This document shows positions 5,251 through 12,979 of a stretch of 13,810 nucleotides of DNA, one piece after another. A program made the position numbers and the translations under genes. The notes under the pieces are model-generated. The model saw nothing but the letters and a program-made list of their open reading frames with translations, had not been told where the DNA came from and ran no database searches. The number at the start of each line of letters is the position of its first letter. Position 1 is the first letter of the stretch. This DNA comes from JAZDJP01 sp043803805 (lineage in GTDB: Bacteria; Planctomycetota; JAZDJP01): contig JAZDJP010000006.1 in NCBI GenBank assembly GCA_043803805.1, positions 1 through 13,810 of the forward strand, written 5' to 3'.

Positions 5251-6021
5251 TCAGTTTTTAATCTCCAGCATCGTGAGCGGCACCAGGAAAGGCCTGCCAT
5301 CGGCGGTCCTTACCGGCATTCGAAAGGATCCTCTTCGAGGAGGACGCAGAACAGTCAAAATCTCTCCGTTTTTGATTCTCGCTTCGCGCGAACCCGAATT
5401 CTTGAAAATCAGTTGGCATCCAACCGTAACATGGCGGAGTTTTTCGTGGGCATTGACCACATCCGAAGGAAGTGCGCGCCGGCGGTATCGTTTGGGTTGC
5501 CGCCTGGGACGTTTTTTGAATTCCGATTTGAACCCCAGCGACGTGATGTGCCGATGCGCCCATCGTTCCGCGGAGGATTCGCCCTCTCCCGGATGCAATC
5601 CGAGGTGGTAGCGCCGGAAATGATGCAACTCGTGCGCGAAAAGATGCGCCACATGGTCTTCAAACGAACGGAACCGGAATTCAAAGCGATATCGGCTTAT
5701 CGCGGAGGTCGGATAGGCGGGCAATCCGCCACCAAAGTAAATCCGAATGGTCTTGAACCGGACCGGCAAATCCCCGGGAATTGGCATCCCGGCCATTTTT
5801 TGGTGAAAACGTGATTTTTTAATGTTCTCCGGCGAGGACCACCGCTGCGATTGGCAATTTCCGCCCCAGCGTTTCCCCCGGGCGAACAGATAAACGCATA
5901 CCACCAAATCGTTCGTGTCCGTGTCGGCCGCGACACGGTTCAGGACCTCCCTGATTTTTTCAGGTGTCGTGTCGAAGCGTTCATAGAACGCCGGGCTCTG
6001 GCAGAAAATGCAGGACTTCAT
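5251..6021 (-). CDS. putative HExxH zinc metallopeptidase-like protein (256 aa)
   Basis: Family not firmly recognised. Residues 128-156 read FAHELHHFRRYHLGLHPGE then SSAERWAHRH: an HExxH zinc site (His130, Glu131, His134) with a plausible third ligand Glu152 about 18 residues later, as in gluzincin/SprT-like folds. The N-terminus has a CxxC pair (Cys4, Cys7 in KSCIFCQ). Residues 165-182 are very basic (KSEFKKRPRRQPKRYRRR), suggesting nucleic-acid contact. The C-terminal 60 residues form a strand-rich domain (GEILTVLRPPRRGSFR). No signal peptide is seen, so it is probably cytoplasmic. The start is ATG 6021, 45 bases after the helicase stop, without a strong ribosome site; it is likely the last gene of the right-hand operon. 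A DNA-bound protease, or a degenerate non-peptidase zinc protein, are both possible. Confidence 0.6.
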   Translation of the reverse strand: MKSCIFCQSPAFYERFDTTPEKIREVLNRVAADTDTNDLVVCVYLFARGKRWGGNCQSQRWSSPENIKKSRFHQKMAGMPIPGDLPVRFKTIRIYFGGGLPAYPTSAISRYRFEFRFRSFEDHVAHLFAHELHHFRRYHLGLHPGEGESSAERWAHRHITSLGFKSEFKKRPRRQPKRYRRRALPSDVVNAHEKLRHVTVGCQLIFKNSGSREARIKNGEILTVLRPPRRGSFRMPVRTADGRPFLVPLTMLEIKN

Positions 6022-6045
6022 TTGGATTCCGGGAGTGTGTTGTGC

Positions 6046-6071
6046 TTTAGGGAACTTCGGACGTTCCTAAA
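6046..6071. repeat. inverted repeat at the helicase stop codon
   Basis: TTTAGGGAAC (6046-6055) pairs with GTTCCTAAA (6063-6071) with one bulged G around a seven-base loop. It covers the stop codon of the helicase gene and lies before the metallopeptidase start. No T-run follows on either strand, so it is not a standard terminator. It could stabilise or process the message between the two genes. Confidence 0.45.
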
Positions 6072-9000
6072 CTTGAAGTTTGACTCTGATGTCATCAATC
6101 ATCTGGGGCGGCAAGGGAAGAACAGAAACGCCCAATTCCTTGCCTTCGGCGTTTGACGAATCATCTTGACCATCTGCATGGTCTGCGGCAAAGTCACCGC
6201 CGGTTAGAACTTCAAAGGTTTGAGCGCGAAGGCGAAGTTCTTCGTACATGCGTTCGTCGTAGGTGCCGGCGAGGAAAGGCACGCCAATTTCTAGAAAGAT
6301 CTTATTAGAATCTGTGGTAGCGTCTCTTTCGCGGAAAGTTTTGCTTCCGATACGGTCGGCGCGTCCAGTACGTTGTTCTAGCACGGCAGGATTCCATGCT
6401 AGGTCGTAATGCACAACATGGCGACAATGGCGATGAAGATCAATGCCCTCCTGTCCGACCGAAGTGCATACCAGCACTTCAGGTAGCAACGGAGTGTTGA
6501 AGCCGCTGAAAATACGGTCACGCGTGGACGACTTGGTGCTACCATTCACCAGCGCGACAAACTGCTGGTCCCGCAAAAGAGTGGCCTGATGGAGCGCGCC
6601 ACGGGCAGAATCCGGATTCGCGATGCGGCCGCTGGAGGCTTTCATGTCTTCCAAAAACACAACAATGCGCTGGGCCATGCTTTCATGCTGATTCGGAAGA
6701 TGGTCAAAGAACCGCGAAGCGAGCAGTTCGCCCCAACCGGATTCGTGGAGGTCGCCGTTCTGGGGCAAGAGACGGAGCAGAACGGAATCCCGGAGGACGG
6801 CCCGCCGGAGCGCTTGAAGCACCAGGGCGCGAGTGAAAAAGTCCACGCCATCAATTTCGGTCGCATTGGCATCGTCAGACTCGTGCACTTCCGGAACGGT
6901 CAGTTGCCAGAGATACTTGTGGATTTCGCGTAACGTGGGGGCGATGGCATTAATGCCCGCATCCAACCAAAGGCGTTGCGGGTCGGCCCCGATCCAGAGA
7001 CTGGGGGACATTGCGTAGGAGTCGAGAATCGGAATTTGTTTCTGCGTCCGAGCACGTAACCGAGTGGCCCGCAGATCGTCGGCCAGCGACGCGATTTTTT
7101 CGGAAGAAGGTACGCGGTCATTGGGGGGATATTTGGTATGGCAGCCGCGTTCGTCAAAGGACGGGCTTTCCTCGCTTTCATCCTCCTCCTCGCCGCCATA
7201 AGCCAGACCGTATGAATTGGCAATCCAATCGAGAATCGCCATGTCCGTGAGCAACCGTTCAAGCGATTTATCCGCGACGCCCGCCTTTAGAAAACGTCGA
7301 GCAAGGATATGCTCAGTGGCACGATAGAGGAATACGCGATCCACCCGCTCGCCGTTCACCTCAATTCCAAACTGGAGCGAGAGACGGGCAAGTTCCGAGA
7401 GTTCGGCATCCTCCAAAATGAATTGGCCGGGGATAAATGGAAAATCCGTGCCGCGCGCCCAAGCCACGGACCAAAGCAGGCGATCCAAACCGAGCACGAC
7501 GAGGTCACGGTCACGGCCCGTGAGACGGGCACGCAAGGTTTTTAGCTGGCCCTCGCCGCCCAGACAGCGCTTTTTGCCCGCCGCCAACTCTTCACGAATG
7601 CGGTCGCTGAGAATGTCATGGAGTCGCTCGGCAGTGTTGGTGCGGAAACAAAAAATCAGGACTTTTTCACCGGCCTGCCAGTGGCGCAAACCTTCTTCAA
7701 CGACGGCAGCAAGTTTCGGATGCTTAGGATCATGGCTTTTGTTCACCATCTCGAACAGGATGTCGAGGTAACGGCGGGCATTCTGGGCTTCACCCAAAGA
7801 TTGCTGAACGCGGCGGCCCTCGGCGCTGGCGTGCAACGTGGAGTAACAACCAGTCAGGTCGCTGCCGAGAGAGGATCGCCCCTTGCCGCCTTTCATCTCA
7901 GAAACGCAACGCATGAGCAGGTATTGGGGAAGTTCGGCCTCACCACGAATGTCCAAGCCGGGGGCCGCATGAAGAATGTGGCCATCTGGCCGAGCCAGCG
8001 TGTCCGGCAAGGGCTGGCCGTATTCAGCCCCGACGAGGAATAGTCGGTGGTCGGTCTGGCGACGATGGCGGACCACCAGTTTACCGAGCTCACGGGAAAG
8101 GTCGGCATTGCAAGCGAACAGATACAGGGATTCCTTGAGAAACTGGCGAATATCCGGATCGATACCCGCGACCGCGACCGAAATTATTTTTGACAAATCC
8201 ACGCCGTGATCGGTGATGACGCCATCGAGATTCGCAAGGGTGATGATCTTTCCCCTCGCGGTGGCCAAACCGGGCGAGTCCCATCCCTCATCGAGGGCTT
8301 GCGCCGGGACACGGCGGGGAATGCGGACCCAAGCCCGGCTAAAATGGCGACTGTGACTTTCCGCATTCGCGAGCACAGGCCGGATGGTTTGCTCGCGTAA
8401 CTTTTTCAGACGCTCGACCAGAACGGAAGATTCAGCCTGGGTGGGGCATGGCTGCATATAATCCGACACCTTGAGGATTTCCAACATTTCATCCGGACGC
8501 AGTTGGAACGGTGTGGCCGTGAGCAAGAGGGCGCGGCGAACGTGCGGGGCAATAAAATCCCTAAACTCGAAAAACCCGTTGGCTCCCCACTGGGGGCCGT
8601 TTTTCCAGTTATGGGCCTCGTCCACGATGAGCAACGGAAAATCGCGCTGGATGCTACGAAACGCAGCCAAGCGATAGATGTCTATGATCTTGTTGCCAAT
8701 TTTTCTGAAATAATCCTCCCGATTGCGAAAGAAAGGCGTGGCGACTTCGCGGCAAAGTTCCAATAGATTTTCAAGGTCCGGGGTATCCTTGCCCGTGAGC
8801 CGGTTGAGAATGGCCAAGAATTCATCCTCGGTGAAAGGCAGCCGGCTGGCTTCGTCTTCCGTCAAATCCGTGAGACCGTCGGGCCGGAATGGCCAGCCTT
8901 CCGGAGAGCCCTTGAGCAGGCGCTGGCGGTTTTCATAATTGAAGCGGTTGCTCCAATACCGGAACAGGACGCCGAGGGTGAAGCGGCGCTTGAGGTCATA

Positions 9001-9498
9001 ATCCAGAAGTTTATCCCCACCAAACAACCCCATGCGCGCGACAATGACCTGGGGCTGGCGGCCGGGTTTGCGGAGGGCGACGGCCAAATCATCCAAACGG
9101 TCCACGGCCAACGGGGCAAAGTTTATGTCACTGGATTGATTTTCCGGAGGAATGCAGCGGCGCTTAAATTCGGAGACCTCGCGAACCCATTTGCGATAGA
9201 GGGCGTGGTTGTTCGGCGTGAGGACGAGAACACGCTGATAGCAGCCATCAAGGTCTGGCTCGATGCGAGATTGTTTCAGGTGGGCCAATATCGAATAGGC
9301 CAACCCCAGCGCGACAAAGGTTTTGCCCATGCCGACTTCATCGGCCAGGATCTGAATCTCAAACTGTTGCGTGGATCTGGAATGGAAAAACCGTTCCAAG
9401 AGAACCTTGACCGTTTGCAACTGGCGGACGGCATCTTCGGGACGCTCCTTCATCCGGTTATCGCGGCCCAAATTAAAATCTTCCGAGGCGGTAATCAT
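6067..9498 (-). CDS. SNF2/SF2-type DNA helicase with large internal insertion (1143 aa)
   Basis: A superfamily 2 helicase/translocase of the SNF2/RapA kind, expected to move on duplex DNA using ATP. Motifs in order: Walker A ADEVGMGKT (52-60), motif Ia VLVLTPNNHALYRKW (90-104), DEAH (293-296) in LLIVDEAHNW, LLLTATPFQLRP (325-335), motif IV VLIFCFRTNT (near 612), motif V CTSVGQEGIDLH (near 1012) and motif VI EQRTGRADRIGS (near 1045). About 380 residues lie between motifs IV and V, far more than in ordinary SNF2 proteins; this insert has an acidic patch (GGEEEDESEESP) and no recognised domain. The start is ATG 9498, overlapping the stop of the PLD gene (ATGA, 9495-9498) with no separate ribosome site, so translation is coupled. 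With PLD and the 439-aa protein it forms the core of the right-hand system, probably the motor that inspects or unwinds foreign DNA. Confidence 0.88.
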   Translation of the reverse strand: MITASEDFNLGRDNRMKERPEDAVRQLQTVKVLLERFFHSRSTQQFEIQILADEVGMGKTFVALGLAYSILAHLKQSRIEPDLDGCYQRVLVLTPNNHALYRKWVREVSEFKRRCIPPENQSSDINFAPLAVDRLDDLAVALRKPGRQPQVIVARMGLFGGDKLLDYDLKRRFTLGVLFRYWSNRFNYENRQRLLKGSPEGWPFRPDGLTDLTEDEASRLPFTEDEFLAILNRLTGKDTPDLENLLELCREVATPFFRNREDYFRKIGNKIIDIYRLAAFRSIQRDFPLLIVDEAHNWKNGPQWGANGFFEFRDFIAPHVRRALLLTATPFQLRPDEMLEILKVSDYMQPCPTQAESSVLVERLKKLREQTIRPVLANAESHSRHFSRAWVRIPRRVPAQALDEGWDSPGLATARGKIITLANLDGVITDHGVDLSKIISVAVAGIDPDIRQFLKESLYLFACNADLSRELGKLVVRHRRQTDHRLFLVGAEYGQPLPDTLARPDGHILHAAPGLDIRGEAELPQYLLMRCVSEMKGGKGRSSLGSDLTGCYSTLHASAEGRRVQQSLGEAQNARRYLDILFEMVNKSHDPKHPKLAAVVEEGLRHWQAGEKVLIFCFRTNTAERLHDILSDRIREELAAGKKRCLGGEGQLKTLRARLTGRDRDLVVLGLDRLLWSVAWARGTDFPFIPGQFILEDAELSELARLSLQFGIEVNGERVDRVFLYRATEHILARRFLKAGVADKSLERLLTDMAILDWIANSYGLAYGGEEEDESEESPSFDERGCHTKYPPNDRVPSSEKIASLADDLRATRLRARTQKQIPILDSYAMSPSLWIGADPQRLWLDAGINAIAPTLREIHKYLWQLTVPEVHESDDANATEIDGVDFFTRALVLQALRRAVLRDSVLLRLLPQNGDLHESGWGELLASRFFDHLPNQHESMAQRIVVFLEDMKASSGRIANPDSARGALHQATLLRDQQFVALVNGSTKSSTRDRIFSGFNTPLLPEVLVCTSVGQEGIDLHRHCRHVVHYDLAWNPAVLEQRTGRADRIGSKTFRERDATTDSNKIFLEIGVPFLAGTYDERMYEELRLRAQTFEVLTGGDFAADHADGQDDSSNAEGKELGVSVLPLPPQMIDDIRVKLQV

Positions 9499-11609
9499 GA
9501 TTTGAGAGTTGTTTCACCGTTGAGCACAGCCTTCCGGTAGCGTCCGAATGCCTTGTTGGAGGCGAACAAAGCGGGATGATCGGTGACCAGATTATCCAGC
9601 AGGCGACTAATTTTCACATTCACCTGTTGAAGGTGTTGCTGCCAGACGTCGGCTAACCGCTCGGGAACCTGATGGGATCCCACCGATTGGAGACAGGCGA
9701 GAATTTCGACCAACTGGAACCCGGCGGCGGTGGGCGTGCGGCGTCCGGCCACCACCGCGTCGATAATCGTTTGAGCGAGGGCAAAGGGACTGACCGGGCC
9801 GAGCAAGGCCAAGCGCATGGTTGGTTCGGACTGAGTCGCCGACCGCAGGTCCTGATTCAAACCGGCGAGCGCCTCGACGAATTCGCGGATTTGATAGGAT
9901 TGGATGCGCGACTTGTCCACCCCGGAGACAGGCGCGGGGGCAACGATCGTATGGTCGGTTGATGAACCATCAGCTTCCGGATCGGGAAAGAGTTGCTCCC
10001 AAGCAATCCGGCCCTGGTAGTAAGAAATCAGATTACTTTCCTCAAGGGTTTGTTTGCCGGGCGAAATCGGAAGACTGGCGCGAGCCGAGGTTTCAACATT
10101 CAGCGGGAACGGGCGTCCCGCCGGACAATCGGCCCAGCAAATCTGAATTTCCTGATCCGTGAGCAACCGGGTGAGAACCTGGTCCGACAAAGAAACGGTG
10201 AAACTGTTTTTGGTTGCGTCCCGGGTTTGTTCGAGAGGAACGAGGATGTCACCGGGAAAGCCATCTTTGTCGAGAAGGCGGGCAGACCAAAGAAATCCGG
10301 CACCATCAGCGGCCGTTTCTATGCGAAGTTCCAGTTTATCTCCATCGGCAGTAACGGGCGCGAGAAGAACCTGGTGGATAAACTCAGGCCAAGGCTCATC
10401 GGCCGGCCCCATTTCCGGCGGTCGCAGGCTGTGAATATTGGCGTTCGACAGCAAAATGGGCTTGCCGACCAAATCTGGGAGCACGGAGTCAAAGCCAGAA
10501 CTGTGAAGGGATCGGCGCAGAATCACCCCGGCCTCCGTGTTCGCATTGCCTTGTCCGGAAATGAAACCCCAGCCATGCGCCGTAAAGTTGGCCGAGCCGA
10601 GATAGGCCAACCCACTGCGGGTGCCCTCGACCAAAACGACCTTGGCATGAAGTGCTCGGATGCCGGTGAAGCCTTCCATGCCACCCAATTCCTCCGGGTG
10701 AACCTCGGGATTCACCGGCTGGGCGGTCGCTTTGACGCCAAGAGCCTGCCAATCTTGCCCGGCGTAGGCCGGAGGCAAAACCGGGATGAGTTCGCCATTC
10801 GGATTTTTGAAGGCATCGGTCAAAAGGCGAACTTCGGCGTCGGGAGCAAACGGCCCAACAGTTTTGAGCTGCGTCAAAAATGCTGAAAGGGTCAGGCTGG
10901 CGTCCTGAGACCAAAATGGCGAGAGAATGGAAATGCGTTTGACCGGTTCCCCGACGGGCCAACGCCCCACGAACTCGCGCCACAGCCGGGTTTGCCCGTT
11001 GGACCAGATAAAAGATGTGTCCGAGTCAGCATTGCCGTCAAGCCAAGGTTGAACGGTCTCGATGGAACGGCGAATCAGTTTGTGAGCCTCGGGCGTGAGC
11101 CATGATGACAGGCTTGATTCCATGCCCTGCAATCCCTGAGTAATCAGGGCAGCCTCTTTTTTGGTTTTTTGAGTGGCGGTAAGGACGGCGATGACTTCGC
11201 GATTTTCGCGATACCCTTGTTTAGTCAGGTTGGCACTGCCAACTATCAATCGCACAGCGCGTTCAAATAGAAGGAGTGTTACCTTGGCATGAAGGACAGA
11301 ACCACGCGGGCTGACGGCAGGACGCACATCCAAACGGAGCGAGCGCGGGCGCCCCCGGTAGCGACGGGCTTCAGTGAGAATGACCGCAGCGTCGAGCTCA
11401 AAGAGACGTTTTTCCAGCGCGATACGGGTGGCCCAACTCTGGTCGTCCCACGCGCCAAGCCCGAAAACGGAGGGCAAAAAATCGGTCTCCAAAAATTCCG
11501 GGCGAAGATCAAACGTGGTGGCTATCAGGCCTTGCATGGCACCCCAATGCAGGTCTGGAACCAAGCGGTCGATCAATTTGCGCGAACTGATGTCCAGATT
11601 GCCCTTCAT
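9495..11609 (-). CDS. PLD-like protein with two HxK...GSxN motifs (704 aa)
   Basis: A phospholipase-D-fold protein of the kind paired with helicases in restriction and defence loci, where the fold usually acts as a nuclease. The N-terminal half carries two half-sites: LHAKVTLLLFE with His107/Lys109 then VGSANLTKQG (123-132), and LHAKVVLVEG with His321/Lys323 then LGSANFTAHGW (337-347). The Asp of classic HKD is absent: Leu114 in the first, Glu328 in the second. Residues about 390-700 are of unknown fold and include a Pro-rich hinge (TIVAPAPVSG). The start ATG 11609 overlaps the previous stop (ATGA, 11606-11609), with GAAGGA about ten bases upstream; the stop overlaps the helicase start. It is likely the DNA-cutting or DNA-gripping subunit of the helicase complex, by analogy only. 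Confidence 0.82.
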   Translation of the reverse strand: MKGNLDISSRKLIDRLVPDLHWGAMQGLIATTFDLRPEFLETDFLPSVFGLGAWDDQSWATRIALEKRLFELDAAVILTEARRYRGRPRSLRLDVRPAVSPRGSVLHAKVTLLLFERAVRLIVGSANLTKQGYRENREVIAVLTATQKTKKEAALITQGLQGMESSLSSWLTPEAHKLIRRSIETVQPWLDGNADSDTSFIWSNGQTRLWREFVGRWPVGEPVKRISILSPFWSQDASLTLSAFLTQLKTVGPFAPDAEVRLLTDAFKNPNGELIPVLPPAYAGQDWQALGVKATAQPVNPEVHPEELGGMEGFTGIRALHAKVVLVEGTRSGLAYLGSANFTAHGWGFISGQGNANTEAGVILRRSLHSSGFDSVLPDLVGKPILLSNANIHSLRPPEMGPADEPWPEFIHQVLLAPVTADGDKLELRIETAADGAGFLWSARLLDKDGFPGDILVPLEQTRDATKNSFTVSLSDQVLTRLLTDQEIQICWADCPAGRPFPLNVETSARASLPISPGKQTLEESNLISYYQGRIAWEQLFPDPEADGSSTDHTIVAPAPVSGVDKSRIQSYQIREFVEALAGLNQDLRSATQSEPTMRLALLGPVSPFALAQTIIDAVVAGRRTPTAAGFQLVEILACLQSVGSHQVPERLADVWQQHLQQVNVKISRLLDNLVTDHPALFASNKAFGRYRKAVLNGETTLKS

Positions 11610-12925
11610 GATGACACATCCTTCATTGAAGCCGAAATGAAAGCATCCGCGGCACCGAGGCGATACGGATGCGGGCTGATGTGCGCAGGCTGGGAGGCTT
11701 CACGATTCATCCCGCCAGACCGGGTCATGGTGAGTTGGATGCGTGAATTGATGCGCTCCAGCCAAGGCATCTTACGCCGGCCCCGGTCAAATTTCCCGTG
11801 CTGAACGTCGGCATGGCGGGTGATGACGGCATCCACGAACGACGAGTTGTCCTGCACAGCCCCGCTGGCGATTTCCAGAAATCTCCGCACGTCGGAAAGA
11901 CGGTCAATGTTTTCGCGAAAACCGGGCATGGTGCCATGATCGAGGACGTCGAGCAGACGCTGGACGCGAGCGAGCAGATTGGTTTTCACGAAAAGCATGA
12001 CGGGATCGTTGGCCAACTCCGCGAGTGTTATGGATGCAGCCGTGTGATGACGGCAGAGCCAGAGAATCCGTTCGAGCGAAAGTTGCATATGCTGATAACA
12101 GGATTCAAAGGCGAGGATACACTCAATCCCTTCATGCAAATCCTGATGCTGGCCATTCCGCTTCAACGTGCGCAAGACACGAGCGAGCCGGTCCAATTCG
12201 GTTTCCTCGGCGTTTTTGGCCGGATGATTGCGGAGCAATCCGGCCATGCGCGACCTGACATCGTTGTAGTTCAAGGCTTCATCAAGACAAGCGGCCTCGC
12301 GCGGTTTCACCTCGGCTTCGACGTGAGCACGCTCCCCCCAATCGGTCAAAGTCGTCAGCGGGACATCCGTATCGTCGATGATGGCCCGGCGAATCGAACC
12401 AGGAAGTTTGGTTTCTTCCTGAAACGCCTCAGCGGCGACTTCGCCCAGAGCCGGAGTAAGGATGAAATCGTCCCGGTTAAAGAAGTGCATTCCATCGGCG
12501 ACATTGGCATACATGCCGATGCCCCCATACTGGGTCTGGCGAGAGAGCAGTCGGTAGCCGGCAGTGGTGCGCGTATCACCGCGTCGCTGTAATTCCTTGA
12601 GGTAATCCTGTGCATAGGTAACGCCGCGAACGCCGCCACTTTTGTCCGGCCGCGCGAGCACATTGGCGAGCGCCCAAAAACGTTCCAACCGCAGAATCGT
12701 TTCCTGACGATGAAGAATTTGTTCGCGCTCAGAACGGTTATCCTGATCGCCACTCAACTGGCTGCCGGCGCATAGGAGCGCGATGTAACGTGGGCGTGAA
12801 GCAACGTTAGTCAGACCAGGGAGGATTTTGTCTGCCAAAAACAGGTAACCTCTTTCAAAACCTAGCGGATCGATGCTGGCGCCAGGCAAATCAGACGGAT
12901 CGTAGGATGTCAGAAAAATTTCCAT
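11606..12925 (-). CDS. unrecognised operon partner of the PLD/helicase pair (439 aa)
   Basis: No firm family. The N-terminus has PLGFERGYLFLADKILPGL (20-38) followed by TNVASRPRYIALLCAG (39-54). The pattern L-P-G-L/T-x(4)-R-x-R-Y followed by a hydrophobic helix recalls DUF6361-type proteins, which as I remember them also sit beside PLD and helicase genes; this is tentative. The remainder is helix-rich and soluble, with a winged-helix-like basic middle (LKELQRRGDTRTTAGYRLLS), an FILTPALGEVAAEAF segment, and a basic C-terminal part (RGRRKMPWLERINSR). I see no enzymatic motif; a sensor, adaptor or DNA-recognition subunit is plausible. The start chosen is ATG 12925 with GGAGGG (12931-12936) five bases upstream; GTG 12928 is too close to that site. 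It overlaps PLD by ATGA and follows the nuclease gene after 54 bases. Confidence 0.75.
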   Translation of the reverse strand: MEIFLTSYDPSDLPGASIDPLGFERGYLFLADKILPGLTNVASRPRYIALLCAGSQLSGDQDNRSEREQILHRQETILRLERFWALANVLARPDKSGGVRGVTYAQDYLKELQRRGDTRTTAGYRLLSRQTQYGGIGMYANVADGMHFFNRDDFILTPALGEVAAEAFQEETKLPGSIRRAIIDDTDVPLTTLTDWGERAHVEAEVKPREAACLDEALNYNDVRSRMAGLLRNHPAKNAEETELDRLARVLRTLKRNGQHQDLHEGIECILAFESCYQHMQLSLERILWLCRHHTAASITLAELANDPVMLFVKTNLLARVQRLLDVLDHGTMPGFRENIDRLSDVRRFLEIASGAVQDNSSFVDAVITRHADVQHGKFDRGRRKMPWLERINSRIQLTMTRSGGMNREASQPAHISPHPYRLGAADAFISASMKDVSS

Positions 12926-12979
12926 CACTTCCCTCCACCACCATCGCCCTCACGCGTCTGAAACGTATATGACAATAAA

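Noticed and set aside
5167..5814. Long + strand open frame (215 codons) antisense to the HExxH protein
   Set aside because: The minus frame has the zinc motif, an ATG start and the operon direction; the + frame is a shadow rich in Arg, Pro and Ser.
6067..12925. Calling the right-hand operon DISARM
   Set aside because: It shares helicase and PLD components, but no DUF1998 (DrmB) protein or methyltransferase is present in the window and the 439-aa protein does not fit a DISARM subunit.
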